Source: Enterovibrio paralichthyis
Lineage (GTDB): Bacteria; Pseudomonadota; Gammaproteobacteria; Enterobacterales; Vibrionaceae
Direction: 5' to 3'
DNA length: 64,000 bases
NCBI RefSeq assembly: GCF_019209835.1
Contig: NZ_JAHUTS010000021.1
Location: 1-64,000, forward strand
Numbering within the stretch: position 1 is the first letter of the stretch; every line of letters begins with the position of its first letter. The notes under the pieces were generated by a model. That model saw only the letters and a program-made list of their open reading frames with translations. It made no database searches and was not told where the DNA came from. Positions 26,701 through 36,199 of the stretch are shown here, one piece after another. The translations under genes and the position numbers were made by a program.

Positions 26701-28321
26701 GGGTCACAAGGTAGACGACTGGATTGGTCGTACCCGTCACTCCACCCCGGGCGTCGGTCTTATCTCACCACCGCCACACCACGATATCTACTCTATCGAG
26801 GATTTGGCGCAGCTGATCTATGACCTGAAGAACGCCAACCGTAAAGCGCGTATCAACGTCAAACTGGTATCCGAAGCCGGTGTCGGTACGATTGCTTCCG
26901 GTGTGGCCAAAGCCAAAGCTGACGTTGTACTGATTGCTGGTTTCGATGGCGGTACCGGTGCTTCACCTCTGTCATCCATCAAACACGCAGGTCTGCCGTG
27001 GGAGCTGGGTTTGGCAGAAACACACCAGACGCTGCTGAAAAATGGCCTGCGTAATCGTATCGTTGTGCAATCTGACGGTCAGATGAAAACCCCGCGTGAC
27101 CTTGCCGTAGCCACCCTGCTGGGTGCAGAGGAATGGGGCGTGGCAACCGCTGCACTGGTGGTTGAAGGTTGTATCATGATGCGTAAGTGTCACCTCAACA
27201 CCTGTCCTGTCGGTATCGCCACCCAGAACAAGACCCTGCGTGAGCGTTTTGACGGCCGCGTGGAAGACGTTGTTACCTTCTTCACCTACATGGCAGAAGG
27301 TCTGCGTGAAATCATGGCTGAGCTTGGCTATCGCACCATCAATGAGATGGTCGGTCAGTCTCAGCACCTGAAAGTGCGCTCTGACGTCGGTCACTGGAAA
27401 TACCAGAACCTGGATCTCAACGTTGTTCTGCATAAAGAAGAGCCACGTGAAGGTGACGGCATGTACTGCCAGACCCAACAAAACCACGCGCTGGAAGCAG
27501 TGCTTGACCGCCGCCTGATTGAGGTTGCATCAAGTGCACTGAAAGAAGGCCGTAAAGTGGATGCAGAGTTCGCGATTGTGAACACCGACCGCAGCGCCGG
27601 CACCATGCTGTCGAATGAAATTTCGAAAGTGTACAAAGACCAGGGGCTTCCACAGGCAATGAACGTCAAGTTCAAGGGCTCTGCTGGTCAAAGCTTCGGA
27701 GCTTTCCTCGCCAAAGGCGTGACATTCACCGTTGAAGGCGACGCCAACGATTACTGGGGCAAAGGCCTGTCCGGCGGCACACTGGTGCTCTACCCGGATG
27801 CGAAGAGCGACATCATTGCGGAAGACAACATCGTTGTCGGTAACGTCTGTTTCTACGGCGCGACCTCCGGTGAGTCTTATATCCGCGGTGTGGCAGGTGA
27901 ACGTTTCTGTGTGCGTAACTCCGGCGCCAAAGTAGTGGTTGAAGGTATCGGTGACCACGGTTGTGAATACATGACCGGCGGCGTCGCGATTGTTCTCGGC
28001 CAGACTGGACGCAACTTCGCTGCAGGTATGAGTGGTGGTGTGGCATACGTTTGGGATCAGTTTGGTGACTTCGAAACCAAGCTCAACCCAGAGCTGGTTG
28101 ATTTAGATCCGCTGGACGACGAGGACGTTGCACTGCTGAAAGAGATGATCAGCAAACATCACACGCTGACCGGCAGTACCGTGGCTGAAACCTTCCTGTC
28201 GAACGTTGAGGAAAACCTCAATGCCATCGTCAAGGTCATGCCACGTGATTACAAAGCCGTGCTGGAACAACGTAAACAAGAAGCCGCAAACAAGGAAGAA
28301 GTGGAGGCTGTAAATGGGTAA
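23774..28321 (+). CDS. gltB: Glutamate synthase large subunit, copy 1
   Basis: Large subunit of NADPH-dependent glutamate synthase, which transfers the amide of glutamine to 2-oxoglutarate. The 1515-residue precursor starts MTDSVLRTEGLYVPEMEHDA before the catalytic Cys21 (CGIGFVAHL), so a 20-residue propeptide is removed. It has a class II glutamine amidotransferase domain (21-430), a central domain, the FMN-binding synthase domain with the 3Fe-4S cysteines CIMMRKCHLNTC (Cx5Cx4C), and a C-terminal GXGXG domain. The ATG at 23774 follows GGAAGGA and is preferred to an upstream in-frame start at 23684. It overlaps gltD by 8 nt. It is less like E. coli GltB than copy 2. Confidence 0.96.
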   Translation: MTDSVLRTEGLYVPEMEHDACGIGFVAHLKNRKSHAIVTQALDMLARMEHRGGQGCDPCSGDGAGILLQKPHEFLLEETRKLGIQLPSSDKYGVGVMLFPKDENKRQQCREIFERNAKRLDLEVIGYRVLPTDNSMIGADPLSTEPQFEHAFVTGGDYLSLDELERKLFVLRNYTVRVCLESVSNIGDDFYINSFSAKTLVYKGQLTTEQVPQYFLDLQNPSMVTALALVHSRFSTNTFPKWRLAQPFRYIAHNGEINTVRGNLNWMKAREALLETKLFSDQELKMLLPICQEGASDSANFDMALELLVLTGRSLPHALMMMIPEAWQEKKDMDPKLRAFYQYHANIMEPWDGPASVCFTDGVKVGATLDRNGLRPSRYTVTKDDYLIMASESGVVEIAPENIHFRGRLQPGRIFVADLEQGRIISDEEVKNEIATAQPYQEWVEKNLLHIDKLPDADSKHHQPSPDRLLHHQQAFGVTSEEVNEIILPMAKDGKEPLGAMGADWPLAVLSHQSQHLSNYFKQLFAQVTNPPIDPIRERMVMSLKTYLGKDQNLLIESPIHCRKVELESPVLSNAELEKLRAIDNDHLQAKTLDIVFRASGEPGKLERALKRICQYAEDAVIDGYSIILLTDRAVNSNHAAIPAMLAVGAVHHHLIRKGLRAKADIVIETGDARETHHFATLVGYGANAVNPYLVYETLVDLQRTKKLDPAADVDKLFENYRKSINAGLLKIFSKMGISTLQSYHGAQIFEALGISKSVVDKYFTGTVSRIQGLTIDDIAKEVLVRHRLGYPTREIPVQMLDVGGVYQWKQRGEKHLFNPETIHLLQHSTRDKDFKQFKEYCKAVDSQGDDAATLRSQFDFVKNPAGSIPLEEVEPVESILKRFATGAMSFGSISHEAHSTLAVAMNRIGAKSNSGEGGEDPIRFEKKENGDWERSAIKQVASGRFGVTSYYLANADELQIKMAQGAKPGEGGQLPGHKVDDWIGRTRHSTPGVGLISPPPHHDIYSIEDLAQLIYDLKNANRKARINVKLVSEAGVGTIASGVAKAKADVVLIAGFDGGTGASPLSSIKHAGLPWELGLAETHQTLLKNGLRNRIVVQSDGQMKTPRDLAVATLLGAEEWGVATAALVVEGCIMMRKCHLNTCPVGIATQNKTLRERFDGRVEDVVTFFTYMAEGLREIMAELGYRTINEMVGQSQHLKVRSDVGHWKYQNLDLNVVLHKEEPREGDGMYCQTQQNHALEAVLDRRLIEVASSALKEGRKVDAEFAIVNTDRSAGTMLSNEISKVYKDQGLPQAMNVKFKGSAGQSFGAFLAKGVTFTVEGDANDYWGKGLSGGTLVLYPDAKSDIIAEDNIVVGNVCFYGATSGESYIRGVAGERFCVRNSGAKVVVEGIGDHGCEYMTGGVAIVLGQTGRNFAAGMSGGVAYVWDQFGDFETKLNPELVDLDPLDDEDVALLKEMISKHHTLTGSTVAETFLSNVEENLNAIVKVMPRDYKAVLEQRKQEAANKEEVEAVNG

Positions 28322-29783
28322 GCCAACCGGATTTCTCGAATTTGGCCGCGAATTGCCGGCCAAGAAAGACCCCGCCGTTCGTATTCAGGACAACAAGGAG
28401 TTTGTCCTGAACAGCGAGTTTGGTGAAAAGATCAACCAACAGTCTGCGCGCTGCATGGACTGTGGTGTTCCTTTCTGCCACAGCGGCTGTCCAATCGGGA
28501 ACATTATCCCTGAATTTAACGACGCGGTTTACCGCGACAGCTGGGAGGAAGCGTGGAACATATTAAGCTCCACCAATAATTTCCCAGAATTCACCGGCCG
28601 GGTTTGTCCTGCGCCGTGTGAAAGTGCCTGTGTACTGGGGATCAATCAAGACCCCATCACCATCTGTAATATCGAAAAAACCATCGTTGAAACGGCATAC
28701 CGTGAAGGGTATGCCAAACCGAAAACGCCCACTTCACGCACCGGCAAGAAAGTCGCCATCATTGGCTCAGGCCCTGCGGGTTTGGCGGCTGCAGAGCAGC
28801 TTAATAGTGCCGGCCACAACGTCACTGTGTTCGAGCGCGATGAGAAAGTCGGCGGTCTGCTGCGTTTTGGTATTCCTGACTTCAAGCTCGGCATGGATGT
28901 GATTGATCGCAAGATCAACCTGATGGCCGAAGCCGGTATTGAATTCAAGGTCAATGCGCACGTAGGTGTGAACGTTAATGCCCTGCAAATTCGTCAGGAT
29001 TACGATGTCGTACTGCTGACCGGTGGCTCGACCGTCCCACGTGACCTGCCCATCCCTGGCCGCGAGCTGAAAGGGGTGCATTTCGCGATGGAGTTTCTGG
29101 GTCAGAACAACCGCCGTGCCAACGGCATGGATCTGAAAACCGAAGAGATCCACGCTAATGGCAAACACGTCGTCGTGATCGGAGGTGGTGATACAGGCTC
29201 TGACTGTGTGGGTACCTCGAATCGCCATGGCGCCGCGAGCATTACCCAGGTGGAGATCATGCCGATCCCACCGGAAAAACGCCCAGCTAACATGCCTTGG
29301 CCACAGTACCCAATGATCCTGCGAACGTCGACTTCCCACGAAGAAGGCTGTGAGCGTCACTGGAATATCCTGACCAAAGCCTTTATCGACGATGGTAACG
29401 GCAATGTGAAAGCACTACGCCTTGCAGACATCGTCTGGAAAGAGGCTGCGCCAGGCGAGCGCCCAAGCTTTGAAGAAGTGGCTGGCTCTGAGCGTGAAAT
29501 TCCTTGTGATATGGCATTCCTTGCTATGGGTTTTCTACACCCAGAACCGCATGGCGTCTTGGCACAACTGGATGTGGCGCTGGATGAGCGTGGCAATGTC
29601 GCCACCACTCACTTCCAGACCAGCCAGAAAGGTGTGTTTGCCGCCGGAGATATGCGCACCGGACAGTCACTGGTTGTTCGCTGTATCAATGAAGGTCGTG
29701 AGTGTGCTCGCGCAATCGACACCTTCTTGATGGGCAACACCAACTTAGAGGCAAAAGCAGACTCGCTGATGCTCTCCGCATAA
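28314..29783 (+). CDS. gltD: Glutamate synthase small subunit, copy 1
   Basis: FAD and NADPH-binding subunit that passes electrons to GltB. The 489-residue protein has N-terminal iron-sulfur cysteines (Cys47, Cys50, Cys55 and Cys59 in CMDCGVPFCHSGCP, plus CPAPCESAC), an FAD-binding GSGPAGLAAAEQL loop and an NADPH-binding GGGDTGSDC loop. The start overlaps the gltB stop by 8 nt with GGAGG ahead, so translation is coupled. Terminator downstream. Confidence 0.96.
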   Translation: MGKPTGFLEFGRELPAKKDPAVRIQDNKEFVLNSEFGEKINQQSARCMDCGVPFCHSGCPIGNIIPEFNDAVYRDSWEEAWNILSSTNNFPEFTGRVCPAPCESACVLGINQDPITICNIEKTIVETAYREGYAKPKTPTSRTGKKVAIIGSGPAGLAAAEQLNSAGHNVTVFERDEKVGGLLRFGIPDFKLGMDVIDRKINLMAEAGIEFKVNAHVGVNVNALQIRQDYDVVLLTGGSTVPRDLPIPGRELKGVHFAMEFLGQNNRRANGMDLKTEEIHANGKHVVVIGGGDTGSDCVGTSNRHGAASITQVEIMPIPPEKRPANMPWPQYPMILRTSTSHEEGCERHWNILTKAFIDDGNGNVKALRLADIVWKEAAPGERPSFEEVAGSEREIPCDMAFLAMGFLHPEPHGVLAQLDVALDERGNVATTHFQTSQKGVFAAGDMRTGQSLVVRCINEGRECARAIDTFLMGNTNLEAKADSLMLSA

Positions 29784-29811
29784 CTATAACTCAGTAATAT
29801 CTTCCAGTTTT

Positions 29812-29830
29812 GCCAGCCCTTGCGGCTGGC
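29812..29830 (+). terminator. Terminator of the first glt operon
   Basis: Stem GCCAGCC / GGCTGGC with a 5-nt loop followed by TTTTTTCTTTTT. Confidence 0.92.
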
Positions 29831-30020
29831 TTTTTTCTTTTTCGTCCCTGTTCCCCACACCGACGGCTAAAAGTTGCCACCAAGCGATAAATAATCGCCA
29901 CCTGCGCGTAATTTAATCTCTGCGACCAAGTTAAAAGATCCGCCATTAAATGCTGTCTGCAACCAAGGTTTGCCAGATATATCGCTGTTAATTCCTAAAG
30001 TTAAAGTAATGTGACGAAAT

Positions 30021-30049
30021 TTGACCTCTTCGTCATTAACCGATAACTT
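30021..30049 (+). promoter_or_regulatory. Putative promoter of the second glt operon
   Basis: TTGACC (30021-30026) and TAACTT (30044-30049), 17 nt apart. The -35 is good, the -10 weak. The leader would be about 140 nt. Confidence 0.35.
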
Positions 30050-30068
30050 GAAGGGTCGAAAATGCATA

Positions 30069-30120
30069 AACACTACACTGCCCACTCGATAGTGTTGCTC
30101 AACCGCCAATAGGATATTGG
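30069..30120 (+). promoter_or_regulatory. Two inverted repeats in the leader of the second glt operon
   Basis: AACACTA (30069-30075) is inverted as TAGTGTT (30090-30096). CCAATA-gga-TATTGG (30106-30120) follows. They could be operators or leader hairpins; their sequences differ from the hairpins ahead of the first glt operon. Confidence 0.4.
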
Positions 30121-30196
30121 TATATCGAGGGACAGGTGCCAGGAAGGCATAAAAAACTGCAGTCACTGCCTAAAGCAGTCGCAAGGGAGAATTGCA

Positions 30197-33100
30197 ATGT
30201 CGCTGTACGATCCAACGCTGGAGAAAGACAACTGCGGCTTTGGCCTCATCGCCCATACAGAAGGTGAAGCCAGCCACAAACTTGTCCGGACCGCCATTTC
30301 CGCACTTGACCGGATGACCCACCGTGGCGCTATCAACGCTGATGGGAAAACCGGTGACGGTTGCGGCTTATTGCTTCAAAAGCCCGATTCCTTTTTCCGC
30401 CTTGTCGCCGAAGAGAACGACTGGAACCTCAGTAAGCTCTACGGCGTAGGCATGATTTTCCTCAGCAAAGACCCGGTGAAGGCACAACATGCCAAAGCGG
30501 TGTTTGAAAAGGAAATTGCCGCAGAGACCCTCACCATTGTTGGCTGGCGCGAAGTGCCCACCAATGAGGATGTTTTGGGTGAAATCGCGGCCAGCACAGT
30601 TCCCAATATTGAACAGGTCTTTATCAACGGCCCTGCCGGATGGCGAGCACGTGACGTAGAGCGTCGCCTATACATCGCCCGCCGCCGCGCGGAAAAAGCG
30701 TTGGCTGAAGACAACGATTTCTACATCACAAGCCTCTCCACCCGCACCATTGTCTACAAAGGTCTGTGCATGCCCGCTGACCTGCCAAGGTTTTACCTCG
30801 ACTTGGCCGACTTGCGCTTAGAAGCATCTATCTGTCTGTTCCACCAGCGTTTTTCAACCAACACCACGCCTAAATGGCCGTTGGCACAGCCATTCCGTTA
30901 TCTGGCCCACAATGGTGAAATCAACACCATTGAAGGTAACCGCCAGTGGGCCCGCGCTCGCGCATACAAATTCAACTCTCCGCTGCTGCCTGATTTGAAA
31001 GAGGCCGCACCGTTTGTCAATGAAACCGGCTCGGACAGCTCAAGCCTCGACAACATGCTGGAAGTGTTCCTTGCCGGCGGTATGGATCTGTTCCGCGCCA
31101 TGCGCATGCTGGTGCCACCGGCTTGGCAAAACCACCCAGATATGGCGCCGGATCTGCGTGCATTTTACGATTTCAACTCCATGCACATGGAGCCTTGGGA
31201 CGGCCCGGCCGGTATCGTCATGTCAGACGGCCGCTATGCCGCCTGTAACCTTGACCGCAACGGCCTGCGCCCTGCCCGCTATGTGGTCACCAAAGACAAA
31301 CTGATCACTTTGGCTTCAGAAGTCGGTATCTGGGATTACGCACCGGATGAAGTGGCAGAAAAAGGCCGTGTTGGCCCGGGTGAGTTGCTGGTGATTGATA
31401 CCTTCGAAGGGCAGATCTGGCATTCCGCAGACATCGATAATGAACTGAAAAGCCGCCATCCCTACAAAGCCTGGCTGGATAAAAATGTTAAGCGTCTGAC
31501 GCCGTTTGAAGAGCTGAACGCCGAAGAAAGCGGTGGCAAACGCAGCATGGATGACGATGAACTGCACGTCTTCCAGAAACTGTTTGGCGTTTCCCGCGAA
31601 GAGCAGGATCAGGTGCTGCGTGTACTGGGCGACATCGGTCAGGAAGCGACAGGCTCCATGGGTGATGACACGCCAATGGCGGTGCTTTCTTCCAAAGAGC
31701 GCCATATTGCCGATTACTTCCGCCAGAAGTTTGCCCAGGTGACGAACCCACCTATCGACCCGCTGCGTGAAAACCACGTCATGTCACTGGCAACCTGCAT
31801 CGGCCAGGAAATGAATGTCTTTTCCGAAACCGATGGACACGCCTACCGTGTGGCATTCAAGAGCCCGGTATTGCTTTATTCCGACATGGTGCAACTGCTG
31901 GAACTCGACGACGAGTATTACCGCAACAGCATCATCGACATCAATTTCAAGCCGGAAGACAAGTCGCTGGAACAGGCCATTGTCGACCTTTGCGATCAAG
32001 TTGAGCGCGTTGTGCGCGACGGTACAGTGCTGGTTGTGCTGTCAGACCGCGGCATTGCCAAAGACAAACTGCCGATCCCTGCTGCTATGGCAGTCGGTGC
32101 GGTGCACAAACGCCTGGTGGATTCGTCTCTGCGCTGTGATGCCAACATTGTGGTAGAGACCGCCTCTGCGCGTGACCCTCACCAGTTTGCCGTTTTGCTC
32201 GGATTTGGTGCGACCGCGGTTTATCCATACCTGGCCTATGAATCCATCGCCAAGATGGTCGAAAAAGGCGTGATTGAAAAACCGATGCGTGATGCCATGC
32301 TCAACTTCCGCAACGGCATCAACAAAGGCCTGTTCAAAATCATGTCCAAGATGGGCATCTCTACCATTGCTTCTTACCGCTGTGCGCAGTTGTTCGAAGC
32401 CATTGGCCTGGGTGAGCAGGTAGTAAACCTCTGCTTTAAAGGTGTCGCGAGCCGTATTCAGGGCGCCGATTTTTCTGACTTCCAGCAGGATTTGTACAAC
32501 CTGTCACGCCGCGCCTGGCTGAAACGTAAATCCGTTGAACACGGTGGCCTTTTGAAATACGTCCATGGCGGCGAATACCACGCCTACAACCCAGATGTCG
32601 TCAGCACCTTGCAGTCCGCTGTGCGCTCCGGCGATGCGATGGATTACAAAACCTACGCCGAGACTGTCAACAGTCGCCCGGTTTCATCCCTGCGTGACCT
32701 GATGAAACTGAAGCCTGCAGACAAACCCGTTTCACTTGAAAAAGTGGAAGCGGCCACTGAACTGTTCAAACGCTTTGACTCAGCGGCTATGTCTATCGGC
32801 GCCTTGAGCCCGGAAGCGCATGAAGCACTGGCCATTGCCATGAACCGTCTTGGCGGTAACTCCAACTCCGGTGAAGGCGGTGAAGATCCGCGCCGCTTTA
32901 ACACCGAGCGTAACTCGCGCATCAAGCAAATCGCATCAGGCCGCTTTGGTGTTACACCGCACTACCTGACCAATGCTGATGTGCTGCAAATTAAAGTGGC
33001 ACAGGGCGCGAAGCCCGGTGAAGGTGGTCAGTTACCCGGCCATAAGGTGACGGCGGAAATTGCCCGCCTGCGTTATTCGGTTCAGGGCGTGACCCTGATT

Positions 33101-34663
33101 TCTCCGCCACCTCACCACGATATCTACTCGATTGAGGATTTGGCGCAACTGATCTTCGACCTTAAACAGGTCAACCCGGATGCACTGGTTTCCGTGAAGC
33201 TGGTATCTGAACCTGGTGTCGGCACGATAGCCGTAGGTGTGGCCAAAGCCTATGCCGATCTCATTACCATTTCCGGTTACGATGGCGGCACCGGCGCCAG
33301 CCCACTGACATCCGTGAAATATGCCGGTAGCCCTTGGGAGCTTGGCCTTGCTGAAACCCAGCAGGCGCTGGTTGCCAACGGCCTTCGTCATAAAATCCGC
33401 CTGCAGGTAGATGGCGGCCTGAAAACCGGTCTCGACATCATCAAAGCCACCATTTTGGGAGCAGAGAGCTTTGGCTTCGGTACCGCGCCAATGGTTGCGC
33501 TGGGCTGTAAATACCTGCGTATCTGTCACCTCAATAACTGTGCTACCGGTGTTGCTACACAGGATGACACTCTGCGCCGAGAGTACTTCAAAGGCTTGCC
33601 TGAGCAGGTGATGAACTTCTTCAAAGGCTTAGGCGAAGAAGTGCGCGAGCTGATGGCGCAATTGGGCGTTGAAAAGCTGACCGACCTGATTGGCCGCACT
33701 GATTTGCTGGAAGCCATAGACGGGTTCACTGCCAAGCAGCTCAAGCTCGACCTTTCCGGCATTCTCGCTAGCCCGCAGCCAAAACCTGGCAAAGCGGTAT
33801 TCTGGCAAGAGCAAAACGTACCGTTTGATAAAGCGGTGCTAAACAAGAAACTGCTGGAAACCTTCGCCGATGCGATTGAAAACCGCGAGTCAGCGAGTGC
33901 CTATCTGGATATCCGCAATACCGACCGCTCGGTAGGCGCATCCCTGTCCGGTGCCATTGCCAAGCGCTACGGTAACCAGGGCATGGTTGCGACACCTTTG
34001 GATATCTACCTTCAGGGGACTGCGGGGCAATCATTTGGGGTGTGGAACGCCGGTGGTGTGAACCTGACCCTGACCGGTGATGCCAACGACTATGTGGGCA
34101 AAGGCATGGCCGGCGGCAATATCGTCATCAAGCCGCATGTCGGCTCAGCGTTTGACTCGCACGAGTCCACCATCATCGGCAACACCTGTCTGTATGGCGC
34201 AACCGGCGGCAAGCTGTTTGCCGCGGGTAAAGCGGGCGAGCGTTTCGCGGTGCGTAACTCAGGCGCGCTGGCGGTGGTGGAAGGTGCCGGTGACAACGCC
34301 TGTGAATACATGACTGGTGGCATTATCGCTATCCTCGGCCATACCGGCGTCAACTTCGGCGCAGGCATGACAGGCGGCTTTGCATATGTTCTTGATGACA
34401 CCGGTGACTTTACAGGCCGGGTCAATCCAGAGCTGGTAGAAGCTATCTGTCTCGACACCTTGGCCATTCATCAGGAACACCTCCGTGGTCTGATTGATCA
34501 ACATCTGGAGCTCACCGGCTCCTGTCGCGCGCAGGAAATCCTCGCCGACTTTGAACAATGGATCAGCAAATTCTATCTGGTGAAACCGAAAGCAGCGGAT
34601 GTGCGTTCCCTGCTGGGGCACCAAAGCCGAAGCGCAGCTGAGCTGCGTGTTCAGGCGCAGTAA
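30197..34663 (+). CDS. gltB: Glutamate synthase large subunit, copy 2
   Basis: A second, diverged glutamate synthase large subunit of 1488 residues. It begins MSLYDPTLEKDN before the catalytic Cys13 (CGFGLIAH), so the propeptide is only 12 residues. The domain order is as in copy 1: amidotransferase, central, FMN-synthase with the cluster cysteines CKYLRICHLNNC (Cx5Cx4C), and GXGXG C-terminus. It is the closer homologue of E. coli GltB, sharing for example GWREVPTNEDVLGEIA and the ending SRSAAELRVQAQ as I recall that protein. CAAGGGAGA precedes the ATG. gltD copy 2 starts 11 nt downstream. Confidence 0.96.
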   Translation: MSLYDPTLEKDNCGFGLIAHTEGEASHKLVRTAISALDRMTHRGAINADGKTGDGCGLLLQKPDSFFRLVAEENDWNLSKLYGVGMIFLSKDPVKAQHAKAVFEKEIAAETLTIVGWREVPTNEDVLGEIAASTVPNIEQVFINGPAGWRARDVERRLYIARRRAEKALAEDNDFYITSLSTRTIVYKGLCMPADLPRFYLDLADLRLEASICLFHQRFSTNTTPKWPLAQPFRYLAHNGEINTIEGNRQWARARAYKFNSPLLPDLKEAAPFVNETGSDSSSLDNMLEVFLAGGMDLFRAMRMLVPPAWQNHPDMAPDLRAFYDFNSMHMEPWDGPAGIVMSDGRYAACNLDRNGLRPARYVVTKDKLITLASEVGIWDYAPDEVAEKGRVGPGELLVIDTFEGQIWHSADIDNELKSRHPYKAWLDKNVKRLTPFEELNAEESGGKRSMDDDELHVFQKLFGVSREEQDQVLRVLGDIGQEATGSMGDDTPMAVLSSKERHIADYFRQKFAQVTNPPIDPLRENHVMSLATCIGQEMNVFSETDGHAYRVAFKSPVLLYSDMVQLLELDDEYYRNSIIDINFKPEDKSLEQAIVDLCDQVERVVRDGTVLVVLSDRGIAKDKLPIPAAMAVGAVHKRLVDSSLRCDANIVVETASARDPHQFAVLLGFGATAVYPYLAYESIAKMVEKGVIEKPMRDAMLNFRNGINKGLFKIMSKMGISTIASYRCAQLFEAIGLGEQVVNLCFKGVASRIQGADFSDFQQDLYNLSRRAWLKRKSVEHGGLLKYVHGGEYHAYNPDVVSTLQSAVRSGDAMDYKTYAETVNSRPVSSLRDLMKLKPADKPVSLEKVEAATELFKRFDSAAMSIGALSPEAHEALAIAMNRLGGNSNSGEGGEDPRRFNTERNSRIKQIASGRFGVTPHYLTNADVLQIKVAQGAKPGEGGQLPGHKVTAEIARLRYSVQGVTLISPPPHHDIYSIEDLAQLIFDLKQVNPDALVSVKLVSEPGVGTIAVGVAKAYADLITISGYDGGTGASPLTSVKYAGSPWELGLAETQQALVANGLRHKIRLQVDGGLKTGLDIIKATILGAESFGFGTAPMVALGCKYLRICHLNNCATGVATQDDTLRREYFKGLPEQVMNFFKGLGEEVRELMAQLGVEKLTDLIGRTDLLEAIDGFTAKQLKLDLSGILASPQPKPGKAVFWQEQNVPFDKAVLNKKLLETFADAIENRESASAYLDIRNTDRSVGASLSGAIAKRYGNQGMVATPLDIYLQGTAGQSFGVWNAGGVNLTLTGDANDYVGKGMAGGNIVIKPHVGSAFDSHESTIIGNTCLYGATGGKLFAAGKAGERFAVRNSGALAVVEGAGDNACEYMTGGIIAILGHTGVNFGAGMTGGFAYVLDDTGDFTGRVNPELVEAICLDTLAIHQEHLRGLIDQHLELTGSCRAQEILADFEQWISKFYLVKPKAADVRSLLGHQSRSAAELRVQAQ

Positions 34664-34674
34664 CGGAGGACCCT

Positions 34675-36090
34675 ATGAGCCAGAACGTATATCAGTTTAT
34701 CGACGTGCAGCGCATCGACCCGCGCAAAAAAGCCGTCAAAACCCGTAAAACCCAGTTCGTAGAAATCTACGAGCCCTTCACCGATAAGCAAGCAACGGCG
34801 CAGGCAGACCGCTGCCTCGACTGCGGTAACCCGTACTGCGAATGGAAATGTCCGGTACACAACTACATTCCGCAGTGGCTGAAACTCGCCAATGAAGGAC
34901 GCATCCTCGAAGCAGCTGAACTGTCACACCAAACCAACAGCCTGCCGGAAGTGTGTGGCCGAGTCTGTCCTCAAGACAGGCTTTGCGAAGGCTCCTGTAC
35001 ACTGAATGACGACTTTGGCGCGGTGACCATCGGTAATATCGAAAAATACATCACCGACAAAGCGTTTGAGATGGGCTGGAAGCCGGACATGTCCGGTGTG
35101 CAGTGGACAGACAAAAAAGTCGCCATTATCGGTGCAGGCCCTGCTGGCCTTGCCTGTGCGGATGTGCTAGTGCGCAATGGCGTCAAACCTGTGGTGTTTG
35201 ACCGCTATCCGGAAATTGGTGGCCTGCTGACCTTTGGTATTCCGTCGTTCAAGCTGGAAAAGGACGTGATGCGTAACCGCCAGCGTGTGTTCAGCGAAAT
35301 GGGCGTTGAATTCCGCCTCAACACCGAAGTCGGCAAAGATGTCGAACTGCAGTCACTGGTTGACGAGTTTGATGCCGTCTTCCTTGGCGTCGGCACCTAC
35401 CAGTCAATGCGTGCGGGTCTTGCAAACGAAGAAGCGCCGGGGGTCTTTGATGCCCTGCCGTTTTTGATTGCCAACACTTACCGTGTGATGGAGCTGACCA
35501 AAAACGCGCCGCCATACATCAACATGGCAAGCAAGAAAGTGGTGGTACTGGGGGGCGGTGATACCGCGATGGACTGTGTCCGCACCTCTATCCGCCAGAG
35601 TGCGAAAAGTGTGGTTTGTGCCTACCGCCGCGATGAAGCCAACATGCCGGGCAGCCGCCGCGAAGTGAAAAACGCGCGCGAAGAAGGGGTGAACTTTATG
35701 TTCAACCTCCAGCCGTTGGGTATTGAGCTGAATGCCAGCGGCAACGTCTGTGGTGTCAAAGTGGTGAAAACCGAACTGGGCGAACCGGACGAAGCCGGAC
35801 GCCGACGTCCGCAGCCAGTGGAAGGCAGTGAGCACATCCTGCCAGCCGATGCCGTCATCATGGCATTCGGATTCCAGCCACACAAAATGACATGGCTGGA
35901 ACCCTTCGGTGTCGAACTGGATCAATGGGGACGTATCAAGGCTCCAGCACAATCAGAGTTCGCCTACCAGACTACCAATGCCAAAATCTTCGCTGGTGGC
36001 GATGCCGTGCGCGGCTCCGATCTGGTAGTGACCGCCATCGACGAAGGGCGCAAAGCGGCGGAAGGGATCCTCGATTATCTCGAGCTTTAA
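34675..36090 (+). CDS. gltD: Glutamate synthase small subunit, copy 2
   Basis: 471-residue FAD/NADPH/iron-sulfur subunit paired with the second GltB. Cysteine clusters CLDCGNPYCEWKC and CGRVCPQDRLCEGSC are at the N-terminus, followed by GAGPAGLACADVL (FAD) and GGGDTAMDCVRTS (NADPH). CGGAGGA lies before the ATG. It is clearly a paralogue of the GltD at 28314, but the two are well diverged (for example GGGDTGSDC there). A strong terminator follows. Confidence 0.96.
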   Translation: MSQNVYQFIDVQRIDPRKKAVKTRKTQFVEIYEPFTDKQATAQADRCLDCGNPYCEWKCPVHNYIPQWLKLANEGRILEAAELSHQTNSLPEVCGRVCPQDRLCEGSCTLNDDFGAVTIGNIEKYITDKAFEMGWKPDMSGVQWTDKKVAIIGAGPAGLACADVLVRNGVKPVVFDRYPEIGGLLTFGIPSFKLEKDVMRNRQRVFSEMGVEFRLNTEVGKDVELQSLVDEFDAVFLGVGTYQSMRAGLANEEAPGVFDALPFLIANTYRVMELTKNAPPYINMASKKVVVLGGGDTAMDCVRTSIRQSAKSVVCAYRRDEANMPGSRREVKNAREEGVNFMFNLQPLGIELNASGNVCGVKVVKTELGEPDEAGRRRPQPVEGSEHILPADAVIMAFGFQPHKMTWLEPFGVELDQWGRIKAPAQSEFAYQTTNAKIFAGGDAVRGSDLVVTAIDEGRKAAEGILDYLEL

Positions 36091-36111
36091 TCCACTGTGA
36101 GCATCGCGTTG

Positions 36112-36135
36112 AAAAGTGCCTGTAAAGGCACTTTT
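36112..36135 (+). terminator. Terminator of the second glt operon
   Basis: Stem AAAAGTGCC / GGCACTTTT, 6-nt loop, then further T residues. Confidence 0.93.
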
Positions 36136-36199
36136 TTTTCGCCCCTATTTTGGCTCATGATACACTTCGTTAAACACTTAAATTCTGACGAGCAACAAG

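Noticed and set aside
29867..30166. 99-codon minus-strand frame between the two glt operons
   Set aside because: It starts with GTG without a binding site and covers the promoter and leader of the second glt operon.
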